Shown: in pieces, positions 43,026-51,768 of the stretch
Layout: each line of letters starts with the position of its first letter
Numbering within the stretch: the stretch's first letter is position 1
Assembly (NCBI GenBank): GCA_017853205.1
Contig: JAFMKB010000009.1
Location: 1-60,614, forward strand
Direction of reading: 5' to 3'
Source: Gammaproteobacteria bacterium
GTDB lineage: Bacteria; Pseudomonadota; Gammaproteobacteria; Pseudomonadales; Pseudohongiellaceae
DNA length: 60,614 bases
The notes under the pieces: model-generated
Seen by the model: only the letters and a program-made list of their open reading frames with translations
The model's database searches: none
Told to the model about the DNA's origin: nothing
Made by a program: the position numbers and the translations under genes

Positions 43026-44072
43026 CTACGGCGCCAATGACCGACTCTCGAGACTTGCCCCGACAACACTCACGATCCAATTCCGATGCAAACCAAGATA
43101 CTCGAACACGGCGACAGCGCCATAGCTACCTTGTGTCTCCTCATTGAACGTCGCGCCGATAACTTCGCCCACGGTGATACCACCAAGCGCGTAGCCTTCG
43201 GCGGTCTTAATGAGTGCAGGACCGCCACTGTCGCCTAGACTAGGCATTCCCTCGAGTTTTTCAGACGCGCCCGTGTCGACGCGGGGGTCATCGAAAAAAA
43301 TGCTGAGACGGTTATCCACCTGAGTAAGACGGTTACTCGCTCGCCTAAACTTGCCGTCGTCACGATCGCGCCCAGACAGTCCCTGCCCGGTGTAACCCCA
43401 TCCTAGCAGGTAGACGAGCTGACCGACCGCGACCTCGCCGTCGGCTAGTAGTATGGGCCTCGGAAAGCCGAGCGGTTCTTCAAAATGCAAAAGTGCAAGA
43501 TCGACATCAGTTGACGAGGTCAGGTCGTAAAGGGGATGAACGACGAACGCATCGATTGTTCTCGATTCATTGGCAAGCTTCACACTAAACTTTGCCCCAC
43601 TCGAAAGCGTCGATTTCAATGAAGTTTGCTCTAGGCAGTGCGCTGCAGTGATCGCCCACTGAGCATGAATCAGCGTCGCAGCACAAACCTTACGAGGGCC
43701 CTGCTGTTCGAGAAAGAATACCGCTGGGAAGTCGCTCGCGTTAATCTGATAGGCGCTGTCCGCGACGTCATGCCGTGTGATGATCGCGCTAGCCTGAGAA
43801 GGCAACACGCCAAGTGAAACGCTCAATACAGTCAACGCAGCCCCTAAAATCCAGCTGGAATGCTCGCTGCTTTTTTCGTGTTTTGCTGCGCGTGCGCGGC
43901 GAAGCGGTCTAAGATTAGGTGCCGAGCGCTTGCGGCGAGAAAGCGACAAAAGACCAACCATGCGCCACACCACCACACCAATCGTGACGAAGATAAACGC
44001 TAAAAGGACCGCCGCGAGCCATTCTTGCGAACCCCAGCCGTTTGTATTGATGAACTTTGCTAGCATAAGCAC
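43026..44072 (-). CDS. Membrane-anchored trypsin-like serine protease
   Basis: A 348-residue S1-family protease. The catalytic triad is visible: His145 in ITAAHC, Asp191 in TDVDLALL and Ser282 in LGDSGGPA. Two hydrophobic segments precede the domain (about 18-44 and 73-96), separated by a strongly basic loop (SRRKRSAPNLRPLRRARAAK region). This suggests an inner-membrane anchor with the loop in the cytoplasm and the protease in the periplasm. Cleavage after the second segment (PSQASA) could release it. The start at 44072 or ATG 44066 is not settled. It follows the LON gene by 12 bases. Confidence 0.85.
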   Translation of the reverse strand: MLMLAKFINTNGWGSQEWLAAVLLAFIFVTIGVVVWRMVGLLSLSRRKRSAPNLRPLRRARAAKHEKSSEHSSWILGAALTVLSVSLGVLPSQASAIITRHDVADSAYQINASDFPAVFFLEQQGPRKVCAATLIHAQWAITAAHCLEQTSLKSTLSSGAKFSVKLANESRTIDAFVVHPLYDLTSSTDVDLALLHFEEPLGFPRPILLADGEVAVGQLVYLLGWGYTGQGLSGRDRDDGKFRRASNRLTQVDNRLSIFFDDPRVDTGASEKLEGMPSLGDSGGPALIKTAEGYALGGITVGEVIGATFNEETQGSYGAVAVFEYLGLHRNWIVSVVGASLESRSLAP

Positions 44073-44084
44073 GCCACAGTGGGA

Positions 44085-44714
44085 TTAATCTTCACCTGAT
44101 AAATCCTTGAGTAACTGCATGAGGCTTTCGGCGCGCGCCCGAGGGTCGTCGAGCTCAAGCAGCGCCTGCCGACTATTCTCGCTCATCGGTATAAGCTCGC
44201 TAAGGTGCCAGCCTAAGTGCCAAAGATTATCGTATTCGATGGCGAAATTTTTCTCGGCAACGAGCGGGTGTTCCTCTAGCCCCCGCAGCACCTCGACTAG
44301 CTCACCAAAGTCGTCTCCATAGGCCACCGGCTCGCTATCTATCGTATCGCGTTCGCTTAACACAACCTTTGCCATCAAAAGATCAGAGTCCGCCTCCCAA
44401 CAGTCTTCGACACGGAATTTAGTTGTGCCTTCGATGGTAATACCGAGCAGACCGTTATCGAGTTGATTCCAATCGATAATGCGAGCAAGTGTTCCTATTC
44501 GATTAACGCTGTGCTGCGTGCCCGCCGCCCGCTCACCAGTTCCCGACTCAATCGAGCAGATACCAAAAGACGTGCCTGACTTGAGACTCTCAGTGACCAT
44601 GTCGATGTAGCGCCGCTCGAAAATCTGCAGATCATGTCGGCCTGCGGGGAACAGCACGATTCGGAGTGGGAAAAGGGGTACGGTGATGGCGTCTTCTAAC
44701 TTCGCGAACGACAT
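44085..44714 (-). CDS. LON substrate-binding domain protein
   Basis: A 209-residue protein consisting of the LON N-terminal (PUA-like) domain without the ATPase or protease parts. VPLFPLRIVLFPAGRHDLQIFERRYIDMV opens the domain, and GTLARIIDWNQLDNGLLGITIEG is the central strand set. Stand-alone LON-domain proteins are common in proteobacteria; they probably bind peptides or unfolded segments but have no firm role. ATG 44714 has AGGA upstream. It is between mpl and the protease gene on the same strand with short gaps, so a transcript is likely shared. Confidence 0.85.
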   Translation of the reverse strand: MSFAKLEDAITVPLFPLRIVLFPAGRHDLQIFERRYIDMVTESLKSGTSFGICSIESGTGERAAGTQHSVNRIGTLARIIDWNQLDNGLLGITIEGTTKFRVEDCWEADSDLLMAKVVLSERDTIDSEPVAYGDDFGELVEVLRGLEEHPLVAEKNFAIEYDNLWHLGWHLSELIPMSENSRQALLELDDPRARAESLMQLLKDLSGED

Positions 44715-44748
44715 AGAGCTTGATCCTGAGGTGACGCGCGGGCTCAGC

Positions 44749-46176
44749 TTAGCGTCGAAGCGCCCGCAGTAGTTTGTCGTGTATGCCGCCGAAACCACCG
44801 TTGCTCATTACAACGATATGATCGCCTTCGACCGCACTCTGTGCGAGATAGCTCACAATGTCATCGACCTCGTCAAAGCTGCGACTCGGTACAGGATTAC
44901 TGGCCTCGAGCGCGGCGAAATCGAGACCGGAGTTTGCGGGTCGACGCCAAACGACCTCATCTGCAGATTGGCATGCGGCTACCAAGGTCTCCTGATGTAC
45001 GCCCGCGCGCATCGTGTTGGATGCCGGCTCTATCACGGCAACCAACCTCTGTGGCTTGCCGCTGCGGTCAGAATGAATCCGTGACGCCATACCCTCGAGT
45101 GTTGTTTCGATCGCTGTCGGGTGATGGGCAAAATCATCATAGACGCGAATACCACGACGCTCACCTCTAAGCTCCATGCGTCGTTTTACGCCGCGGAAAT
45201 GATTGAGCGCCTCCGCCGCAGTTGACACCTGAACGCCTGCATGATGGGCCGCCGCGATCGCTGCCACAGCATTGTTGACGTTGTGACGCCCGGTCATCTG
45301 CCACTCGACCTGCTCATACTCTATAGGTTCTCCGCCTACGCCCATCTTCGACAAGGAAAACCGGCTGCCGTCATCGCGATTGAGTTCGGCATTCCAGTAG
45401 ACGCCGCCAGCATCAAGCAGCGCGAGCGAATCCGCCGGGACCGCATCAACGCCAAAGCTCTGCCGCGGAGTCCAGCAACCACGAGCGAGAACATCCTCAA
45501 GCGCCTCTTCACCACTGCCTGATAGTATAAGCCCATTGCTCGGAAGCGTTCGAACAAGGTGCTGAAACTGACGTTTGATCGCCTCGAGGTCATCGAAAAT
45601 GTCTGCGTGATCGAATTCAAGGTTATTTAAAATTGTCGTCCGCGGCGCGTAGTGAATAAATTTCGAGCGCTTGTCGAAAAATGCGCTGTCGTATTCGTCT
45701 GCTTCCACAACGAAAAAAATAGAGTCGCCGAGGCTCGCTGATGCCGGAAGATTATTCGTCACACCGCCGATCAGATAGCCCGGCTTCATTCCTGCGTATT
45801 CGAGAATCCACGCAAGCATGGCGCTAGTTGTTGTTTTACCATGCGTGCCAGCAACCCCGAGCACCCATCGGCTGTGAAGCACATTTTTTGCTAACCACTC
45901 AGGCCCCGAGGTATAACGGATCCCTCGATCGAGCACGTACTCGACGCTAGGATTCCCACGGGACATCGCATTACCGATGATCACGAGATCGGGTGCAGGG
46001 CGCAGATGCTTGGGATCAAATCCCTCACAGAGGCGAATGCCCTGCTGTTGTAGCTGCGTACTCATCGGCGGATACACGTTTGCATCGCTACCGCTGACTT
46101 CAAATCCGAGTTGCTTAGCAAGTATCGCGAGGCTGCCCATAAAGGTGCCGCAAATACCTAAAATATGAATATGCAT
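44749..46176 (-). CDS. mpl: UDP-N-acetylmuramate:L-Ala-gamma-D-Glu-meso-DAP ligase Mpl
   Basis: A 475-residue Mur-ligase-family enzyme. MHIHILGICGTFMGSLA is the Mpl-specific N-terminus, GTHGKTTTSAM is the ATP loop, and HNVNNAVAAIAAAHHAG plus YDDFAHHPTAIETTL mark the central and C-terminal domains. Mpl attaches recovered murein tripeptide to UDP-MurNAc in the cytoplasm, so it recycles the cell wall. ATG 46176 is chosen because the family starts exactly with this strand; the frame runs further up to 46284. It is divergent from the TIGR02444 gene. Confidence 0.95.
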   Translation of the reverse strand: MHIHILGICGTFMGSLAILAKQLGFEVSGSDANVYPPMSTQLQQQGIRLCEGFDPKHLRPAPDLVIIGNAMSRGNPSVEYVLDRGIRYTSGPEWLAKNVLHSRWVLGVAGTHGKTTTSAMLAWILEYAGMKPGYLIGGVTNNLPASASLGDSIFFVVEADEYDSAFFDKRSKFIHYAPRTTILNNLEFDHADIFDDLEAIKRQFQHLVRTLPSNGLILSGSGEEALEDVLARGCWTPRQSFGVDAVPADSLALLDAGGVYWNAELNRDDGSRFSLSKMGVGGEPIEYEQVEWQMTGRHNVNNAVAAIAAAHHAGVQVSTAAEALNHFRGVKRRMELRGERRGIRVYDDFAHHPTAIETTLEGMASRIHSDRSGKPQRLVAVIEPASNTMRAGVHQETLVAACQSADEVVWRRPANSGLDFAALEASNPVPSRSFDEVDDIVSYLAQSAVEGDHIVVMSNGGFGGIHDKLLRALRR

Positions 46177-46328
46177 AAGGCCTAATTCTGCGGCTCCGCA
46201 GGCCGCCTCTTTCATGAATGTACCGTGTTTATAACATGAATCTCGGGTAGCATTGCAGCACTGGGCAGGCAAACTTTCCGACAAGCCCGACCCGAACCTA
46301 CTTTAACCCCGACAACGAGACTATTTCT

Positions 46329-46862
46329 GTGACCCTCTGGGATTTTTCGCTCTCGCTCTACGGTAAACCGGGTGTGCCTGAAGCCTGCCTTACCTTGCAG
46401 AACAAGCACAACCTCGACGTTAATCTGGTCCTCTTCTGTTTGTGGCTAGCCGCCGAGTCTCGCTGTTTAACCAAAGACGCTATGCAGGAGGTCATCGCTC
46501 GCTCCGACACGTGGCGAGAGAAAATGATCACCCCTCTGCGCGCACTGCGGACAGAAATGAAGGGCTGGCCTTCGGATGTGAGCATTTCCGATTTCTCTCG
46601 ACGTGAAGACTTCGAAGCGCTAAGAAGTAAAGTGAAAGCAATAGAACTCGAAGCTGAGAAGTGGCAACAGGAAATGCTCACCAGCTACGCCGATCACTCT
46701 GCGAGTGTCGCAGATCCCAAACTAGCCTGTTTCTCTAGAGGCCTGGGTTTATTACTCGCGAGGAGCGGCGACGACAATCCAGGCTGGAAAAACGCAGTTT
46801 TATGGATTGCCGACGCCCACGGAGCGGACTTTGCTGAAAAAGTACGCATTGCCCTGGTCTAA
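46329..46862 (+). CDS. TIGR02444/DUF2390 family protein
   Basis: A 177-residue helical protein. LWDFSLSLYGKPGVPEACLTLQ followed by LVLFCLWLAAES is the TIGR02444 signature. Function is unknown; the family is largely confined to gammaproteobacteria. The start is GTG 46329, reasonable since it lies directly before the conserved WDFSL segment and no in-frame ATG is near. It is divergent from mpl and convergent with rhlE, from whose stop it is 24 bases away. Mpl, UbiX and TIGR02444 genes are frequently close in this class. Confidence 0.88.
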   Translation: MTLWDFSLSLYGKPGVPEACLTLQNKHNLDVNLVLFCLWLAAESRCLTKDAMQEVIARSDTWREKMITPLRALRTEMKGWPSDVSISDFSRREDFEALRSKVKAIELEAEKWQQEMLTSYADHSASVADPKLACFSRGLGLLLARSGDDNPGWKNAVLWIADAHGADFAEKVRIALV

Positions 46863-46885
46863 ATACGAAGACGCGAAGCTTATTG

Positions 46886-48499
46886 CTAGCGAGAAGGACG
46901 AACCTTTTCACGAAGCGTCTGCCACAGAGAACCGCCGCTCTCGGACTTCGCTGGCACCGATCGCTGCCCGCTTGTACCTTGACGTCGACGCGCAGTTGCC
47001 CCGCCATTGGCACCTCGACCGCCTGCAGGGCGCGGATTCGCGGCATGGGAGGGAGCGCGATTCCCGCGATTGTCGTCTGCATCGATTCGGTTGCCGTCAC
47101 GATCACCGTTCTCATCGCGCGGCACTGGTTTTGCCTTTGCTTGGTTTGGGCGTCGAGTCTGAGCGTGGGTCTGTGTTCGGCCTGGCGACTGCCCTGCACC
47201 TTGCGAGCGACTGCGACCCCGCCCATCACCCGCTGCGGAACCAGAAGAACGGCGACTGTTAGCCGCGCCACCTTCGGCACTCCGCCCATTACGACCGCTA
47301 CGCAACCCGTTGCCGCGGGGCTGTCGAGGTGGACGCGCCTCCTCGACATAGTCCTCAGCACCCGCAACCGGCGTAAGATCAAACTCTTTCATGTCGGCTT
47401 TGGGAATAGGCTTTTTGATGAGACGCTCGATATCGCGAAGCTGTTTGCGCTCGTCGCTGCTGACTAAAGAGATCGCAAGACCACCTGCGCCCGCGCGTCC
47501 GGTCCGACCGATGCGGTGAACATAGTCCTCAGGTACATGCGGCAAATCGAAGTTGATCACTGATTCAAGCTGATGAATATCAATACCTCGTGCAGCAATG
47601 TCGGTTGCTACGAGTACTTGAATCGAGTCTTGCTTGAACGAATCCAATGCTTTGGTTCGCTGCGCCTGCGATTTGTTGCCGTGAATCGCCGCTGCCGTGA
47701 TGCCGTCTTTGGACAACTTTTTAACAAGGTTGTTGGCGCCGTGTTTAGTCCTGCTGAAGACCAGTGTCTGAGCAGTATTAGAACGAAGAATCGCACTTAA
47801 TAACTGTGCTTTCTGCTGCTTCTCTACTTGATACATGCGCTGCGTAATAATTTCGACGGTCGAGTTGCGCGGCGCAACGTCGATTTCGACAGGCTGATTG
47901 CAGATCGTTTTTGCCAGCTTACGGATGTCGTCTGAGAAAGTTGCAGAAAACATAAGATTCTGTCGTTTCTTGGGCAGCAGCGCCAAAATCTTCCGAATAT
48001 CGCGAATAAAGCCCATATCGAGCATGCGATCGGCTTCGTCGAGAATAAGAATATCGACTTTGTCGAAATGCACAGAACGCTGCTGATGGAGATCAAGTAA
48101 GCGACCCGGCGTTGCCACCAAAATATCGAGGCTTTTGCGCAGCATCGTTTTCTGCGGATTGATATTTACGCCGCCGAACACGACGCCGGAGCGCAGATTC
48201 TCATTCGTGCCATAAGTTTCAATGCTGTCTTGAATCTGTGCGGCGAGCTCACGAGTAGGGGTTAGGACTAACGCGCGCATAGTGTCCGGTTTTTTATTGG
48301 TCTCACCGCTAAGGAGTTGTAAAAGCGGGAGAGTAAATCCAGCCGTTTTGCCAGTGCCGGTTTGTGCGGCTGCCATAACGTCTTGACCGCTCAAAATTAC
48401 GGGTATCGCTTTTTCTTGAATAGGTGTTGGCTTGGTGTAGCCAGTCTTTTCGACGGCGCTGAGTAATGAATCGGACAGGCCGAGGTTTGCAAATGTCAT
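46886..48499 (-). CDS. rhlE: DEAD-box RNA helicase RhlE
   Basis: A 537-residue helicase. MTFANLGLSDSLLSAVEKTGY is typical of RhlE; AQTGTGKT, PTREL, TPGRLLDLH, DEADRMLDMGF, SATFS, ARGIDI and HRIGRTGRAG are present. After about residue 375 follows a long Arg/Gly/Ser/Asn-rich disordered tail, which probably binds RNA or drives condensation. RhlE remodels RNA during ribosome assembly and mRNA decay. ATG 48499 is chosen from homologous starts; the frame extends upstream to 48673 without a ribosome site. The leader carries a four-copy motif. Confidence 0.93.
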   Translation of the reverse strand: MTFANLGLSDSLLSAVEKTGYTKPTPIQEKAIPVILSGQDVMAAAQTGTGKTAGFTLPLLQLLSGETNKKPDTMRALVLTPTRELAAQIQDSIETYGTNENLRSGVVFGGVNINPQKTMLRKSLDILVATPGRLLDLHQQRSVHFDKVDILILDEADRMLDMGFIRDIRKILALLPKKRQNLMFSATFSDDIRKLAKTICNQPVEIDVAPRNSTVEIITQRMYQVEKQQKAQLLSAILRSNTAQTLVFSRTKHGANNLVKKLSKDGITAAAIHGNKSQAQRTKALDSFKQDSIQVLVATDIAARGIDIHQLESVINFDLPHVPEDYVHRIGRTGRAGAGGLAISLVSSDERKQLRDIERLIKKPIPKADMKEFDLTPVAGAEDYVEEARPPRQPRGNGLRSGRNGRSAEGGAANSRRSSGSAAGDGRGRSRSQGAGQSPGRTQTHAQTRRPNQAKAKPVPRDENGDRDGNRIDADDNRGNRAPSHAANPRPAGGRGANGGATARRRQGTSGQRSVPAKSESGGSLWQTLREKVRPSR

Positions 48500-48526
48500 A
48501 AAAATCTCTAATTTATCTGTTTGAAT

Positions 48527-48713
48527 TGCGCACAAAACGCCCGCTAGCTGCGCGCAAGGCGGCAACAGATAACTTAGGTGATAAGGTGCACGAGTGTGCA
48601 TTCGAAAGGTCGCTAACTTGCTGACCAGAGACGCATAAATGCGCACAAGGGGAGCTAGACTCAGTAGAAGCACAGTCGACGGCAGAAAGGTGCCTTGATC
48701 GACTTGCGCGCAA
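48527..48713. repeat. Four copies of TGCGCRCAA in the rhlE leader
   Basis: TGCGC(A/G)CAA occurs at 48527-48535, 48549-48557, 48640-48648 and 48705-48713, all in the same orientation, within 190 bases upstream of rhlE. The last copy is a perfect palindrome, TTGCGCGCAA. The copies are irregularly spaced, so they are not a simple tandem array. They could be operators or sites in the leader RNA. Confidence 0.75.
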
Positions 48714-48774
48714 GGTACAGCAATAAGAGGCTCGCGTCAGCTTTTATTTCGCGCGCTTCTTTAGCGACCTCTGC

Positions 48775-49575
48775 TTAGTTAATGAAGAACCCGCCATCGA
48801 TCAACAGGCTGTCTCCCGTATGATAGCTGCTTGCATCACTCATCAGATAAACCGCAATTGCTTCGAAATCTGATCGGTCGCCCCAGCGTCTCATGGGTAT
48901 GCGTGGAAGTACTGCGTTGGCGAACCGCTCGTTTGCATAGTTATCCGCCGTCATCGCGGTCTCAATATGCCCGGGCAACACAGAATTGGCAGTAACGCCG
49001 AAGCGCGCATACTCGACTGCCAGCGCCTGCATCATCGAGATAACAGCTCCCTTGCTCGCGCCGTAAGCCTCTACACGCGCCATACCCATAAGCGCTCCGA
49101 GAGATGCAGTACCGATGAGTCGACCGCCTGCATCACCCGCTTCGGCACGCGCACGCATATGGCCTGCAGCCGCACGCAGCGTATAGAAGAGCCCATCCAG
49201 ATTAACATCAAGCACCGCGCGCCAGTCGTCGGTCGTAGTTTCGTCGAAACGGCCCGAGCGCGCGACACCTGCATTGGCGAAACAAGAATCGACTCGGCCG
49301 AACACACTGAGAGTCTCGGCAAAGCTTGCCTCGACTGCCGCTTCATCCGCGACATTACAGACAATCGAGTGAATTTTTTGCTGCAAATCGCCATTCTCCT
49401 CAGCTAGTGCGGAGAGCGTGGCAACCGCCGATGCATTTTTTTCAACGCTGGTTCCCCATAAGCACACGCTTGCGCCGTGCTTTACAATCCCTTCGCCAAA
49501 ACCGAGGCCGATGCCACTGTTGCCGCCCGTGATAAGCGCGACTTTACCGCGTAGGTCGAAAAGGTTTGCTGCCAT
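48775..49575 (-). CDS. Short-chain dehydrogenase/reductase (SDR)
   Basis: A 266-residue classical SDR. TGGNSGIGLGFG is the coenzyme loop, FANAGVA the NAG motif, the catalytic Ser lies in GTASLGAL, and YGASKGAV has the Tyr-Lys pair. The C-terminal DGGFFIN end is typical of 3-oxoacyl-reductase-like enzymes. The substrate is unknown. CAGGAG precedes the ATG. UbiX is next on the same strand 42 bases upstream, so cotranscription is possible but a functional link to ubiquinone is not evident. Confidence 0.9.
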   Translation of the reverse strand: MAANLFDLRGKVALITGGNSGIGLGFGEGIVKHGASVCLWGTSVEKNASAVATLSALAEENGDLQQKIHSIVCNVADEAAVEASFAETLSVFGRVDSCFANAGVARSGRFDETTTDDWRAVLDVNLDGLFYTLRAAAGHMRARAEAGDAGGRLIGTASLGALMGMARVEAYGASKGAVISMMQALAVEYARFGVTANSVLPGHIETAMTADNYANERFANAVLPRIPMRRWGDRSDFEAIAVYLMSDASSYHTGDSLLIDGGFFIN

Positions 49576-49617
49576 GAAAACTCCTGGGGCTTATTTTGCT
49601 ATTCGTTCAAAGCGTGT

Positions 49618-50202
49618 CTATTTCGCGTCAGCGACTGCCTGCTGCACACCCTGCCATCGTTTTACGAGACCTGGATCGATATCAAAAAGATCGAGCACCC
49701 GTCCGACGTGATGGTTGACGAGATCGTCGATCGTTTGAGGCTTAATGTAATGCGCAGGCATTGGAGGCGCGATTATTGCCCCGAGCTGACTTGCCTTTAG
49801 CAGCAACTCGCAATGTCCCATATGGAGCGGTGTTTCTCGGGGTACTAGCACTAAACGCCTGCGTTCTTTAAGTATCACATCAGCCGCACGCACTATGAGC
49901 GAATCGGCATAGGAATTAGCAATCGCCGAAAGCGTCTTAATCGCGCACGGCGCGATAACCATGCCGTCGGCTCGGAAAGAACCGCTTGCGATACTCGCAC
50001 CGATATCCTTATTGGAATGTACGCGATCTGCTAGTGCCTCTACCTCCTTTGCGCTGAAGTCAGTTTCGACAGCAATGTTTAATTTGGCGGAGTCCGACAT
50101 GACTAAGTGGGTCTCTACATCAGCAATGTCTTTCAGCACCTCTAAAAGTCGAATACCGTAGATGGCACCACTTGCCCCCGACATTCCAATAATCAATTTC
50201 AC
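49618..50202 (-). CDS. ubiX: Flavin prenyltransferase UbiX
   Basis: A 194-residue enzyme that attaches a dimethylallyl group to FMN, making the cofactor of the UbiD decarboxylase in ubiquinone synthesis. KLIIGMSGASGAIYGIRLLEVL is the flavin loop, and IAPCAIKTLSAIANSYAD, LKERRRLVLVPRETPLHMGH and IIAPPMPAHYI are further motifs. I chose GTG 50202 (TTAGGA upstream), which gives the usual family N-terminus; ATG 50229 is possible. UbiD is not in the window. Confidence 0.93.
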   Translation of the reverse strand: MKLIIGMSGASGAIYGIRLLEVLKDIADVETHLVMSDSAKLNIAVETDFSAKEVEALADRVHSNKDIGASIASGSFRADGMVIAPCAIKTLSAIANSYADSLIVRAADVILKERRRLVLVPRETPLHMGHCELLLKASQLGAIIAPPMPAHYIKPQTIDDLVNHHVGRVLDLFDIDPGLVKRWQGVQQAVADAK

Positions 50203-50503
50203 TGCATATCCTAAATGAGCTGTGCTCAATTTTTACCAAAACAGGGCTGCGATGGTGCATTAATCGCAAGTGACAGGCAAGCATGAGACTTGCCTATGGT
50301 AACGCTGCCTAGATTTCTCGCGAAGTTTCGCGTTCGAGACAAGAGCCAGATGCCATCGCCTCGTTAGTGAAAACAGCTCAAATTGCGGCGAGGCGCACCA
50401 CCGAGTAAACTGCGAGGCGCTGAATAATGGCAATTTTGGATTCCATTCATGCGCCGCCAGCAGGAAGCACTGCTAATAACTAGTCAAACGTGAGCACCCA
50501 ATC
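50203..50503. other. Divergent intergenic region between ubiX and the phosphofructokinase gene
   Basis: About 300 bases without a gene. A 9-base direct repeat GCGAGGCGC occurs at 50388 and 50412, just before an AT-rich patch (TGAATAATGG, 50421-50430) that may be a -10 region for the plus-strand gene. No terminator or clear operator is visible. Confidence 0.45.
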
Positions 50504-51763
50504 ATGAGCAAGGCCAACCTTTTTTACGCCCAGTCCGGCGGTGTCACCGCTGTAATCAACGCGAGTGCCTGCGGTGTTATAGAAACCGCGCGTAAGCACA
50601 AAGACAAAATAGGAAAAGTCTACGCAGGACTTAATGGCATCGTCGGCGCTCTGCATGAGGAACTCATCGACACCAACAAAGAGTCTGCAAAAACGATTGC
50701 AGCCCTGCGCTCTACGCCTGCCGGCGCCTTCGGCTCTTGCCGCTACAAGCTCAAATCATTCGAAGAGAATGCGCGCGAATATGAGCGCCTCATGGAGGTG
50801 TTTAAAGCGCATAACATTCGTTATTTTCTCTACAACGGCGGCGGCGATTCACAGGACACCGCGAATAAATTTGCCCAGTTGTCCATCGACAAAGGCTATC
50901 CGATCACGTGCGTGGGCGTGCCAAAAACTGTCGACAACGATCTTCCTATCACCGACAACTGTCCTGGATTCGGCTCCGTAGCAAAGTATGTCGCGGTTTC
51001 GATTCGTGAGGCCGGACTCGATGTTGCATCGATGTGTGCGAGCTCGACTAAAGTATTTGTGATGGAGGTGATGGGTCGCCACGCCGGCTGGATTGCTGGC
51101 GCCGCTGGCCTTGCCTCAGAGCAAGAGGGCGATGCACCGCACATCATTCTTTTCCCCGAGATCGCGTTCAATCGCGAGAAGTTTCTAAAAAAAGTAAAGA
51201 GCTGCGTAACGAAGTTCGGCTATTGTGCAGTAGTTGTCTCTGAAGGTGTTCAGAATGCCGACGGCAGTTTCCTCGCTGAAGCTGGAGGCAAAGATGCCTT
51301 TGGTCACGCGCAGCTCGGCGGAGTCGCACCATTTATTGCCGACATGATCAAGGCAGAGCTCGGCTATAAATACCACTGGGCGGTAGCAGACTACCTGCAG
51401 CGCTCAGCGCGGCACATTGCCTCTGCCACTGATGTCGACCAAGCGTATGCGGTAGGGGCTGCGGCCGTTGACTTTGCGCTCGCAGGCAAGACCGCTGTCA
51501 TGCCCGCGATTATTCGTGGAAAAGGTAAAAAATACAGCTGGAGCATCGGCGAAGCTAAGCTGTCTGACGTCGCCAACGTCGAAAAAATGATGCCGCGCAA
51601 TTACATAAGCCGCGATGGATTTCACATTACCGACAAGGCTCGCGAGTATTTCGCGCCACTGATTAAGGGCGAGGACTACCCCGAATATAAAAATGGCCTA
51701 CCGCAGTATGCGCGCCTAAAAAACGTGCTCGAAAAGAAAAAGCTAAAAGCGTGGCGTGGCTGA
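50504..51763 (+). CDS. pfp: Pyrophosphate-dependent 6-phosphofructokinase
   Basis: A 419-residue phosphofructokinase. FYAQSGGVTAVINASACGV opens the nucleotide/phosphate domain. The donor-site motif reads NGGGDSQDTA, with Asp where ATP enzymes have the second Gly of GGDGS, and the catalytic loop is PKTVDNDLP with Lys instead of the Gly of ATP enzymes. Both point to PPi as phosphoryl donor, making the step reversible. It serves glycolysis and gluconeogenesis in the cytoplasm. The start has only a weak ribosome site. It is convergent with pdxH, six bases apart. Confidence 0.93.
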   Translation: MSKANLFYAQSGGVTAVINASACGVIETARKHKDKIGKVYAGLNGIVGALHEELIDTNKESAKTIAALRSTPAGAFGSCRYKLKSFEENAREYERLMEVFKAHNIRYFLYNGGGDSQDTANKFAQLSIDKGYPITCVGVPKTVDNDLPITDNCPGFGSVAKYVAVSIREAGLDVASMCASSTKVFVMEVMGRHAGWIAGAAGLASEQEGDAPHIILFPEIAFNREKFLKKVKSCVTKFGYCAVVVSEGVQNADGSFLAEAGGKDAFGHAQLGGVAPFIADMIKAELGYKYHWAVADYLQRSARHIASATDVDQAYAVGAAAVDFALAGKTAVMPAIIRGKGKKYSWSIGEAKLSDVANVEKMMPRNYISRDGFHITDKAREYFAPLIKGEDYPEYKNGLPQYARLKNVLEKKKLKAWRG

Positions 51764-51768
51764 GAGAG

